From Monoraphidium neglectum (lineage: Eukaryota > Chlorophyta > Chlorophyceae > Sphaeropleales > Selenastraceae): DNA of 12,274 bases. The DNA is taken from the NCBI RefSeq assembly GCF_000611645.1, contig NW_014011911.1, positions 1-12,274 of the forward strand, in the 5' to 3' direction. Below the pieces are notes generated by a model. It did not search any database, was not told the DNA's origin, and saw nothing but the letters and a program-made list of their open reading frames with translations. Shown piece after piece: positions 1 through 8,373 of this stretch (position 1 is its first letter; every line of letters starts with the position of its first letter). A program made the position numbers and the translations under genes.

Positions 1-264
1 CTTTGAGGTCTGGGGCAAAGTCAAGCGAGGGGGAAGGTGATGGCTGGAAGCGGCAGGGGACTCTTTATTTGCGTTGCAGCCGCAGGGGGGCCGGGGGGCT
101 TGGTGATGCGGGCCGCCTTGGAGCACGGGCAGCCAGCAGGCCCGATGGAGGGGCCACAGAAAAAAACTATGTGTTTGAGGCAGCTGCGATTGTCCGTGCC
201 AAATGTCCTGTCCCCCTCTCCAGACCCCACCCCTCTCCCTGCCGCACCCCTCGCGCCCATTCAG
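1..264 (+). other. 3' part of an intron upstream of the first visible receptor exon
   Basis: No domain is recognisable here. From about 205 to 263 the sequence is strongly pyrimidine-rich and ends in ATTCAG at 259-264, a good splice acceptor directly before the CUB-coding exon. I therefore read this stretch as the end of an intron whose donor lies left of the window. A second possible acceptor is the CCAG near 220. A start at the ATG at 274 is possible on paper, but it would give a CUB protein with no signal peptide, so I prefer an upstream exon. Confidence 0.55.
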
Positions 265-2544
265 CTCCTGTCGATGCCGCCGCTCTGCGCCGCCGAGACG
301 GCGCTCAACAGCTCGACGGGCGCCATCACCGACGGCGCGCCCGAGGGCGGCGTCTACAGCGGGTCCAGCAGCTGCCAGTGGACGGTCGAGTCGCCGGAGA
401 AGCCCTACATCTATTTGGGCTTTTCGAGGTTTGACACAGAGCCGATGTACGACACCCTCACTGTTGAGGTCGGTTCTCGTCAGTGGGGTGCCCATAGCAA
501 GCTGTACCTTGTCTTGGACTCGCCCTGCAAGACCCGTGGGTGCGTCCAAGGCAACCCTTTGCGCGCTTTCCGAGTTGCGCTGCGCAGCAGGGCGCGCACG
601 CGGTGCTCGAGGGGGAAAGTGGATGCTGCTTGACTGACCACCCCATGGCACCCTCCCACTCGCCTGTTATACTGGAATTGCCCCCTGCCCTGCGTCACAA
701 CCAGCGCACAGTTCCGCTCCAAACACTGCTTCAAGCCAGACCCTGCCTCCCTCAACCCGCTGCGCCCCCTCGCCAAACCTCGGAACCTTCAATGCAGGAC
801 ATGGATGGCATCATCGGTATATTCTCTGGCCAGGCGCTGCCCCCCAACGTCTCGACAGATACCGGCCTCATGCGCCTCACATTCACCACCGACGGCTCAA
901 TCCAACGGTCCGGCTGGGCAGGCAGCTTCTCCGCAGCTTCCACCGTCCAGGTCTCCCACCCGACGTGCGGGCCGGGCAGCCGCCTCGTGCAGGCGGTCAT
1001 GCGGACGAGGGCCGCCGCGGGGGAGGCGTCGTGGGTGGTTTCCCGGTCGACGGTGGTGTCCGTCGTGTCAGCGGCGCTGGCGGTGGCGCTGCAGCAGAAG
1101 ACGGTCGTCATGGCCGGCGGCCTGCTGCCCGGCGGCGCGGCGTCCTCGCTGTCGGCAGCTGCGCAGGAAGCTTCCCAGGGCGAGTACAAGGAGTTCCGGT
1201 CCTATTACTCGTACGCGTGCCTGGCCACCGGCCGGTATGACGTCACCATGTACGACTCGTACGGCGACGGCTGGGGCGGCGCGCGGCTGACGCTGGCGGC
1301 GCTGAACGTCGACCCAAGCGGCGCAGCGGTGGCGTGTGACCTGGTGTCTGGCACGGTGGAGAAGGCGACGCAAACGCAGACGTTTGATCTGCAGGTGCGG
1401 CAGGGGCGGCGCGGCCTGCGGGTGCTCTTTGAAGGATGGCGGCCTGCTTGGAGACAAGCAGCAACAGCGGGGCAATCCAAAATGATTGGGTGCAGAGCAA
1501 GTGTGTGCGCGGCATGTCGTGCGGCCAGCAGCCGAGCAAGTGTGCTCGCCTCAGATGGCTGGGAAGTACCCCACAACCTCCTGGAATCACCTGCCCGTCC
1601 CTCGCAGGCCGCATCGCCGGGGGAGGCCTGCGCCGCTGTGGCTGCGGGCGCTGATTACTACGTTCAAGCCCAGCTGGCGATCACGGACCCTGACCCCAGC
1701 ACGAGCAGCTACAGCCTGACTAAGCAGAAGCGCCTGAAGGACTCGCTTGCGCTCTTGCTGGAGGTCGACACGAGCCAGGTGTGTATATGTGTGTGTGTGT
1801 GTGTGTGCACGCGCGCGCACGTGTGTGTGCGCGCACGCGCATGTGCGTGTATTTTGCATGCACGTGTGAACGTTTTGTGTGCACACTTGTTCATGTGATC
1901 GTGCTGGGTGGGGCTGTAAGATTAAGGCGTATGCACTATTGTGTGAGTTGTCTGCAAAGAATCTACATCAATAAAAGGGGAACGTGCAACAGCCTTGCGT
2001 GTGCATGTTGACTGGCAGAATTCCGACCGGGCAGCTGTGCGGCAAGTACCCTGGCCTGCTGCAACGCCCGTTCGCCCATACCCCGCATTGGTACCAAAGA
2101 GATTAAGAAAGCAACCTCAAGACACTCTTTTGCTCAATGTGTACAGGTCGGGATTCTCAGCTGGCAAGCCGCCCCCGCGGCGTCCCACCGCCGCCGCCTG
2201 CAAGCTGCTGGTGGCACCAAGGCTCTCATTTCCCAAATCGCGGACGCCGCTGAGCGAGCTGGACACGGCCGGCGCGGCGCGGGCGGCGGTGGGGCGGCGT
2301 CGGTCGAGCGGCTGATAGCACGTGAGCGCGCCGCGGCCTGGGGCGGCGGCGCCCAGCCTGAGGCCGGCGCGGGGCCAGCCGCTGCGGGCGGCAATCAGCT
2401 GCTTGCCCTGCTGCCAGCGATGCGCTCGATTGCATCCATTGCGGCGGACGGCGCGTTCGAGGCGCCTGGGCGCCTGCCGCGTCGCGATGGCGCGGCCCGG
2501 GCCGCCCAGGGAGGCGGCCAGCGGGATGCTTCGGGGCGGCAGCT

Positions 2545-2593
<49 letters not shown>

Positions 2594-4522
2594 AGGCGCC
2601 TGAGCATGTTGGTCGTGGCCGGCGACGGCTCTCTGTACCCCATCGACGCGAACGCCAGTGCTAGCAGCCCCGCCGGCGCGGCGGCGGCGGCCGCCGCTCT
2701 TGCGGCGTTTGGCGCGCCGGAGCCGCCGGGCAGCGGCGCCGCGGCGCCTGAGGAGGCGGCCGTTGAGGTGGCTGGCGCGTCCGATTCTGTCGCGCCGCCG
2801 CTGCCGCGGCCGCCGCCGCCGCAGCAGCAGCAGCAGCCGGGCGGCACGTCGAGGAGCAACCAGACGGCCGGCGCGGCGCAGTCCGCCCCGAGAGCCGGCG
2901 CACAAGTCGCCATGGCGCCGCTCGGCTTCAAATCAGGGAAGCTCCGACCGGGGGCGCCGCCACCAACCGCCGCTGCGGCCGTCGGCGCGCCGGCGTGGCG
3001 CGCGGGCGCGTTTGGGCCCGCCGCGCTGACTGTGCGGGGCTTCAATGAGTCGCAGGCTGCGGAGGTCGTGCAGCCAAGGTTAGCCAGGGCGCGCATCATG
3101 TATGTGGACGCAGACGGGAATATAATTGGCGGCGACGGCGGCGGCAGCGGCGGCGGGCAGACGCTGCCAGACCGTGTGACACAGGCCGGTGATCGGGGGG
3201 CGCCGCCGCAGGGCGGGGAGCAGGTGCTGGCATTTGAGTCGGTCAGCGGTGGCCGCTCCCTGCTGGGTTGGGCCGGGCCCGCCGCCGGCGCCGCTGACGA
3301 TATCAGCACCGGCGGCAACGGCGCAAGGGGCGCGGCGGAGAGCAGGGGAGCGCCCGGCATCGATGCGGCTTTCAAGAATCTGCTCGGGCCGAGGGCCATT
3401 ATCGTGGGACCCCACAGAGATAAGGACGACGGCACTCAGTCTCAGTATGTGGAAGAAGGCGGTGACCAGATTCCGGCGCAGGGGCCAATGACGCCGCCTC
3501 CCCTGCGGCACCGCCGGCCGAAGGCGCAGCCCGGGGGCGACGCCGTGCCACGCCGTCGCGCGCTGCGGGCCGCGCGGGCGGCTTCCCAGCAGATCCTCGT
3601 GACCGTTAAAGTCTCGGGGTTCCCGAACAGCACCGCCGCGGACGCCGCCAGTGCAGCTTTCAGGTCTGTCGTTTCGAACGGCAGCCTCGCTGCTGCGCTC
3701 TCGGACCAAGGCTGGCCGGGCGCCGGCGTGTCTCTGGTTTCAATAGAGACCGGCGGGTCCGGCGGGGGCGCCGGCGGCGTCCTCCGCGGCCTCGCGGCGC
3801 TGTCGCCGCTGAAGCGCGCGATCGTGATCGCCTGCCTCGCGTTCAGCGCGCTGCTGCTCGTCGCCGCCGCGGTCGGCGCGGCCGTTGTCTGCTGCATGCG
3901 GCGCGCGGCGACGGCGACCGCGCGGCTGCGCGCCGCGTCGGCGGCAGCGGGCGGCGGCGCGCGCGGCGGCGGAATCGCGTTCATGCAGCCGCGGTCGCGG
4001 AGCGCCTACGAGTCAGGGGCGGGCAGGTACACATCCGAGCCCGCCACCGCCTTCCCGGTATCCTTCCTGTTCAGCGGCGCGGCCGTGGGGGGCGGCGCCG
4101 GCGGGTACTCCCAAATCGGATCGACGCCTCAGTCGCCCGCTTACCCGAGGTTGGGCGGCGGCGCCTTCCAGCACGCGGCGCGCGCGTCTGCGCCGCCGGG
4201 GATGATGTACCCTCCTGGGATGGGGCAGCAGCAGCAGCAGCAGCTGCAGCAGCGGCATGGCGCGCAGTCGCCCGCGCCTTTCAGCGCGTCCGAGCCGCAG
4301 CCGTGGGCGGCGCACGCTGCTGGCGGTGGCGACGCGCCCTCCGCGCCGCCGATGCAGCAGCTCGCGAGCGCCAGCAGCAGTCCGCGCGCCGGGGGCAGCG
4401 CCAGCTCCGGCGGCGGCGCGGGGGCGTCCGGGAACCTGCCTGGGTGGCCGATAGAGGGCAGCAACGCGTTTGCGACTGTGAGGGTCGTGGTCAGCGGCAA
4501 CGGCGGCGGCAAGGGCACCTGA
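265..4522 (+). CDS. CUB-domain single-pass membrane protein, receptor-like (5' end missing)
   Basis: Predicted cell-surface protein, 1115 residues visible; model join(265..468, 798..1394, 1608..1778, 2147..4522), stop TGA 4520-4522. Domain order: CUB (residues about 8-114); a module with EASWVV (144-149) and the DSYGDGW signature (213-232); SEA-like repeat 1 (about 278-333); a 16-Gln run (458-473) and a long Ala/Gly/Pro-rich linker; SEA-like repeat 2 (807-860); a transmembrane helix (882-907) followed by MRR; a 208-residue tail with QQQQQQLQQ and Ser/Tyr-rich motifs. Seven N-glycosylation sequons all precede the helix, which supports an outside N-terminus. All three introns are GT..AG and phase 0, and splicing out the first restores a continuous CUB fold. 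No kinase or other enzyme domain is seen in the tail. It could be a matrix/adhesion protein or a receptor; ligand and partner are unknown. Signal peptide and promoter are outside the window. The gene is convergent with the kinase gene to the right. Confidence 0.78.
286..932 (+). other. CUB domain, split by intron 469-797
   Basis: Exon 1 gives C8, then GAITDG, VYSGSSSCQWTVESP, YIYLGFSRFDTE and MYDTLTVE. Exon 2 continues DMDGIIGIFSGQALPP, then LMRLTFTTDGSIQRSGWAGSF. This is the usual CUB order: Cys, CxW, a hydrophobic strand ending in FxxFD, YDxLxV, SG, LPP, and an F..D.S..xxGF/W finish. E59, D63 and D100 sit where calcium-binding CUB domains carry their Glu/Asp/Asp ligands. The exon join is phase 0, between codons 466-468 and 798-800. 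CUB domains are extracellular protein- or sugar-binding modules. Domain call is strong; calcium binding is inferred from position. Confidence 0.85.
469..797 (+). other. intron 1 of receptor gene
   Basis: 329 bases, phase 0, donor GAG|GTCGGT and acceptor AATGCAG|GAC. The length is not a multiple of three and an in-frame stop occurs at 631-633. Removing it joins YDTLTVE to DMDGIIGIFSG, which matches CUB spacing. An alternative donor five bases downstream (GTTCTC at 474) would break the frame. Confidence 0.8.
966..1394 (+). other. DSYGDGW-type extracellular module
   Basis: Residues 125-267 follow the CUB domain. They contain a Cys (C125), EASWVV at 144-149, YSYAC ending at C209, then GRYDVTMYDSYGDGWGGA at 213-230 and a closing strand. 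The pairing of an ExSW strand with a C..G.Y...M.DSYGDGW hairpin recurs in secreted proteins of algae, oomycetes and some bacteria. The acidic hairpin looks suited to calcium binding, but I know of no assigned function. The module ends at the predicted donor CAG|GTGCGG at 1394/1395. Confidence 0.6.
1395..1607 (+). other. intron 2 of receptor gene, stop-free and a multiple of three
   Basis: Donor CAG|GTGCGG and acceptor CCCGTCCCTCGCAG|GCC, 213 bases, phase 0. No in-frame stop occurs in it, so retention would add 71 residues without changing frame. I call it an intron because it has a pyrimidine tract before the acceptor, its translation has no domain pattern, and the same donor string GTGCGG is used in the neighbouring kinase gene. 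It may also be translated. Confidence 0.55.
1779..1860 (+). repeat. (TG)n/(CG)n alternating purine-pyrimidine tract abutting a splice donor
   Basis: About 80 bases of TG units with CACGCG and GCGCGC interruptions. It starts exactly at the donor GT of intron 3. Alternating purine-pyrimidine DNA of this type can adopt Z-form. In the transcript it is (UG)n. Confidence 0.9.
1779..2146 (+). other. intron 3 of receptor gene
   Basis: 368 bases, phase 0, donor CAG|GTGTGT and acceptor AATGTGTACAG|GTC. The donor is itself the first unit of a (TG)n tract. The A/T-richer middle section has stops in all plus frames. Removal joins residues 324 and 325 in the frame that stays open to 4522. Confidence 0.8.
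2546..2593 (+). repeat. pure (CAG)15-CAA tract encoding 16 Gln
   Basis: Fifteen uninterrupted CAG codons followed by one CAA, in frame in the receptor gene (residues 458-473) and preceded by QL. Smaller Gln runs in the same protein are at 2822-2836 (5 CAG) and 4226-4252 (6 CAG, CTG, 2 CAG). The first two runs lie in the predicted extracellular linker, the third in the cytoplasmic tail. A pure tract is likely to vary in length between strains. Confidence 0.95.
3593..3754 (+). other. SEA-like repeat 2, membrane-proximal
   Basis: Residues about 807-860: strand ILVTVKVSGFPNST, a helix-like AADAASAAFRSVVSNG, another AAALSDQGW helix end, then strand GAGVSLVSIETG. It has the same strand-helix-strand order as repeat 1 and sits about 20 residues before the membrane helix, where SEA-type domains often occur. 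Assignment is by pattern only. Confidence 0.45.
3818..3895 (+). other. transmembrane helix
   Basis: Twenty-six uncharged residues (882-907) rich in Ala, Val, Leu and Ile, ending in CC. Lys-Arg comes just before and MRR directly after, followed by further Arg residues, as expected for a helix with its C-terminal side in the cytoplasm. It divides a sequon-bearing ectodomain of at least 881 residues from a 208-residue tail with no sequons. Confidence 0.9.
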
Positions 4523-4950
4523 ACGGTTGCGCTGGTCACATGGCTCCAGCCTAAAGATTTCCGTCGGGACCAAACTATCACACACACATGCGCTTGACGA
4601 TGAAGCACAGCGAGCATCTGCACCACAACCCAAAGGGCGCAAGGCATTGAGGTCAGCTGGGGCGGTCTCAAGAACATTGTCTCGACTGTCGACTTCATTT
4701 GCCAAAATCAGCCTCCCCAGCCACCTTGTTGCCTCCCTGACGGTTTCCTTTCTTTGCCAATTCTGCTTCACTTGGGCCCTTTTGTGCCGCGGCTGAGAAA
4801 GCCGTTCGTTGGAACCCAGGCAGCGGTGCCCTTTCCACACGAGGATGGAGGCCCCCTTGACTGTTCCCAGCAGCTCAGGTCAAGGCAGCAGGGACAGCGC
4901 ACCCAACCAGAGCCGTTTGCTTGCGGCTGTGTAATGCCAACTGATCACAA
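4523..4950 (+). other. predicted 3' UTR of the receptor gene
   Basis: Begins after TGA 4520-4522. Base composition drops sharply from the coding exon, and no coding pattern is seen. It should end shortly after the TGTAA at 4930-4934. The 3' end is inferred, not seen directly. Confidence 0.5.
4930..4934 (+). terminator. TGTAA poly(A) signal for the receptor gene
   Basis: TGTAA is the usual poly(A) signal of chlorophyte nuclear genes. This is the first plus-strand copy I find after the stop codon, about 410 bases downstream, a normal 3' UTR length for such algae. A further copy at 5990-5994 could be an alternative site. Confidence 0.6.
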
Positions 4951-7127
4951 CCGACACATCAGCCAATGGCTGTCCTTAGCCTCCAGCACCTGGCATGCAA
5001 CTTCAGCAACCACGTGCAAGGCAGCGCCGGCGGTCCTTGGTTGCGTAAAAACCGTGGCATTATTGGCAGCTGCTTCACGCGCCCTTGGCAGCAAGCGGTT
5101 AGGTTGCTGCTGGCTTGGGGTTACTACTCTCAATTTATTAATCCAGATCCTGTGCCAAGCCTGTTGTATCCAGTAAGTGTTGCCGAGGCACCGCCCCTGA
5201 TTGTCGAGCGAGGTCAGCAGCCAGCCGCAGATCACAGGACGACCGGCTTGCGGCCGGCCAGCACAGCATGCAGCAACTCACCAACGCACCCTGGGCCGCA
5301 GCGAAGGTACTGGGGCAAGTCTGCTGCGGGCTGGCCCTGCTGTTAGTTGTGGTTACTAAAATTGGTCCCAGCTGGCAGCGTTGGCTGGGATAACAGTATT
5401 GTCGGTTACTTACTCAGCGGTTTCTCGTTGGGCATGGCCAGACACGACACAGGCAAAGACTGCTTTCCCTGTGCTTGCCTCACGCAGAGGTGGAGGTGCA
5501 GTTGTGATGCTCACACCACGGACAAAATGCCGCCCCCAACAGGCAAACGGAGGCGGAGGTGAGGTGCGATGAAAGATGCGGCTGGACGACGTGCAGCGCC
5601 GCTTGCATGTAGTTCGTGTGGCTAGGCGAGCCTCGGCGTGCGTGCCCAGGAAGCCGCCAGCAGAGGGCCGCCGCGCTGTGTCAACGCAAGTTCGGTGTGC
5701 GGTGCTGGCTAGTGTCGTGTCAACAAAGGAAGGCAGCTGCCGGCCGCGATGCCCTCACGCAACATGATGCCCCCCCGCCCTGCCGCTCTCCCAGAGGCGC
5801 AGTTATCAGGCGCGCGCCTGGAGTATCGGGAGGGTCACAGACTTGGAAAAAAATCTATTGCCAGACACCCGCAGACAGCCACACTCACACACCCCTAGCA
5901 AGTGTTGGAAGCGCGAACAAATGCAAAGAAGACGCCCCCAGACTGCCGGCGACAGCGTGAGGCAAGCAGCTGCGTCCACCGCTTTGCCGTGTAATCAACG
6001 CACGCACAGCTCAGGCGGCTCTGGGAGGCACAACGAAGTACATTGTGGTATGATAAGCGGATGTGATCAGGCGCATTGGTGTACCGGCATGTGCAAATCA
6101 GAGCGCCGGCCTGCCGACCCACCCTAAGAGACGCGGGTGCTGGGAAATGGATATCGATGGTGCTTGGGTGCAGTCGGCGCGGCGGACACGCCGCTTTGAA
6201 GCGTCCTTCTTGAGGGAGCGCGGAGGTCGGCGCATGCGTGCAAATACCAAACACGCAGCTTGCCGAAAAAACCCTTCCTCAGCTCACTTGGCTGTGCTGG
6301 AGATCGCAGCCCTCGGCCCGCCGCGTGCGCGGGCTGCCGGGGGCGGCGTGTGTTGTGCGTGCGGCGCCCAGCACCTTTCTTAAGCGGGGAACAGAACGTG
6401 AAAGTGAAGCCCGGCCAGCTTTGGGACGTGGCATCTTTTGACGCGCACCCAGCCGGCTGCAAAGTAAGGAAGAAGTGGGTCGCGGCCCGCGCGGGGCGGC
6501 GGGCGCAGCTCACGGCTGCCGACTCGCCACAGCAGGGGGTGTGAGAAATGGGCTGGCTTACCTTGCGGCGGATGCCCGTACGCAATGAATCCCCAAGAGA
6601 AAAAGCCACTGGGCGACACGATCCCCTCACGGCCCGGCCCAACCGGGCACGCAGGCCCTTGTCGGCTGCCACCCCAGCAAACCATGACATCAGATGCGCT
6701 GCACCGCCCTACCAGCCCTAAGCGGCAAGCACCGCCGTGTCCGGTCGTGTCGTGGGCATGGTGCGGCAAGGCTCGCCGCTCGCGCCGCAACAAAAGTGTG
6801 GGTCCCTGCCTTGGCTCAAAGCTTGCTGGAAGGGCAATGTGGAAAATCTGAGCCCTCAAGGAAGAAGTGAAGAGCCGCCGCGCCCCAATTCGTCAAAGGC
6901 GCGCCCCGCTTGCCTCCCACCCCACTCCCAAATATCAAAGTCTTGTGTGACGCATGCTTTTGGTCGTGGCAAAGTCCGCCCGTCAAGAAATAAACGGAAA
7001 AGCGCTCGGCCGCGCGAGGCGCGGTCCACTGGGCGCCAGGAGCAGCAGCCGGCACGTCTCTCGCCTGTCTCTCTGCAGGCCCATGGTACGTGTGAGGTGC
7101 CGTCCCCAGATTGTACGTCACACCAAG
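4951..7127. other. tail-to-tail intergenic region, no recognisable gene
   Basis: Composition is less GC-rich than the coding exons. Several open frames exist, the longest on the minus strand at 6124-6690, but none shows a domain, a repeat pattern or splice-supported continuation that I recognise. No tRNA, rRNA or CRISPR pattern was found. Part of it is probably the kinase 3' UTR, but I find no TTACA (minus-strand TGTAA) here. A plus-strand open stretch near 6404-6463 ends at a good donor-like AAA|GTAAGG, too little to call an exon. Confidence 0.5.
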
Positions 7128-7343
7128 CTAAGCCGTGCAGCCGGTGACCAAGCCATCGTGCGGCAGCGGCAACAACGGCATGGGCGCCTGCGGCGGCGGC
7201 GCAGGGCAGGGCGCGTTGAGCGGCGCCGCAGTGCGGCGGCTGCCGGACGTCACGTCGTCTTGCAAGTCTCCTTTAAGGAAAGCGCGCTGCGGCAGGCTTG
7301 CAGCCGCCGCCGTGGGAGATTGGGTTTGATCCTTGAGCAGTCG
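7128..7343 (-). other. in-frame open extension beyond the kinase stop codon
   Basis: Immediately after the TGA at 7346-7344, the same minus-strand frame stays open for 71 codons, to TAG at 7130-7128. Its translation looks coding-like: RLLKDQTQSP, then AFLKGDLQDD, then a Pro-rich end with APPPQAPMPLLPLP. It could be real C-terminal coding sequence reached by a small intron that removes the TGA, by readthrough, or cut off by a recent nonsense change or sequencing error. It could also be 3' UTR that is open by chance in GC-rich DNA. Confidence 0.3.
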
Positions 7344-8373
7344 TCAGTGTGGGCGGTTGGGGAGACTCTTGTGGTGGCTGGGGCGCCCCGAGCGCCCCTC
7401 CCAGTAGGCGCGCAGGCTCGCAGTGCCCCCGCCGCCCGCGGGGATGACATCACCGCGGTGACGCGGCCCCGCGTGCTGATGTGGCCCCCGCTGCGCCCCT
7501 GTGGGGCGCTGTTCAGGCGCGGGTGCAGGCGACCGACTGTCGCTCGCTGCGCCTTGAAGCGGCGCAGCCTCGGGTACAGGCGCGGTCGGGCGCTGGCCTG
7601 CGCCGTCCGCCCGGCTGAAACAGGGGCTGCCAGCGCCGCTCGCTGCCGCATGCAGGGGCGGGCAGGGCTGCGCCTGCCCGTGGCCGGCGCTGCGAGCGCC
7701 GTGCGGCGCCCCCGTCGGCGAGCCGCCGCTGGGCGGCGGTGGCTGCGGCAGGCTGGGGGCGGCTGCGGCTGTCGGGGTGGCTGAGGTGGAGCCTGCGTTC
7801 CGGGGCGGTGCTGGGCCCGGTGGATGCGACCACAGCAGGTCAAAGCCGGCGCTGATGATGCCGCTGGCGACAAGATCCGGCTCAGCCCCCGCCCCCCCGC
7901 GGCCGTGCCAGCCGCCGCTGCCCCGCGCAGGCGCCGGTCGCCTGGATCCGGACACAGGCGGCGTGCGCGCGTGGTTCCCGGCGGTGGCCCGCGGCTCGCT
8001 GCTGGCGGCGGCGCCGCTGCTATATAAAGCGGAGCAGAGGACGGGTGTGGCCCTCTTGGAAGCTTCCGAGGGACACGCTGATGTCATGAGACCTCCATAC
8101 ACAGCCAGCACCACGTCCCGACCCTGCCCTGGTCGCAGCGCGCCACCGCCGCCGCCATCCCTGCTGCTGCGGGCGATGCTGCTGCCAGGGCCGAAGCTGC
8201 CGTCGCCGTCGCGACCGCTCGGGGCCGCCTCTGCAGCCGCGGGTTCGTCGGGCTGCCCGCCGCCGCCGCTGACGCGCGTGGCAGCCGCGCCGCGCGGCAG
8301 CAGCGACGCGCCGTCATCCGTGACGCGCCGCTGCATGGCGCAGAGGTCGCAGACTATTTGCTCAAATGTCGGC
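7344..8373 (-). CDS. last visible kinase exon: end of subdomain XI plus long tail
   Basis: The acceptor CCCCAG|G (8376-8374) supplies the last base of the split Arg codon, then [17 protein letters not shown] closes the kinase domain. The remaining 325 or so residues are rich in Ala, Gly, Ser, Pro and Arg without a recognisable domain; [10 protein letters not shown] and [10 protein letters not shown] are short hydrophobic islands. The plus strand is also open over 7777-8730, which is an antisense shadow. The tail may be a regulatory or docking region. Confidence 0.75.

Larger units (their letters stand above)
1638..2176 (+). other. SEA-like repeat 1 (exon 3 plus start of exon 4)
   Basis: Residues about 278-334. 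A beta-type strand (YYVQAQLAITD) is followed by an amphipathic helix (KQKRLKDSLALLLEV) and a second strand that crosses the splice join (DTSQ|VGILSWQA). This strand-helix-strand layout is common in algal surface and matrix proteins and resembles SEA-type repeats; the second copy lies at 3593-3754. Family assignment is inference from pattern. The splice join at 1778/2147 is supported because it completes the second strand in frame. Confidence 0.45.

Noticed and set aside
2395..3435. 346-codon minus-strand open frame with a poly-Cys run
   Set aside because: Shadow of the receptor exon; the Cys run is just the complement of the CAG tract in another frame.
6124..6690. 188-codon minus-strand open frame in the intergenic region
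   Set aside because: No domain, repeat or coding-like bias that I recognise, and competing frames of similar length overlap it. Kept only as a note in the intergenic entry.
4951..7127. Searched for tRNA, snoRNA or transposon ends in the intergenic region
   Set aside because: No B-box-like GGTTCGAATCC, no paired terminal repeats and no recognisable transposase or reverse-transcriptase fragments.
8021..8029. TATATAAAG, a TATA-box-like string on the plus strand
   Set aside because: It lies inside the tail-coding kinase exon (antisense of CTTTATATA, within a Leu-Tyr-Ser stretch), and no plus-strand gene follows that I can support.
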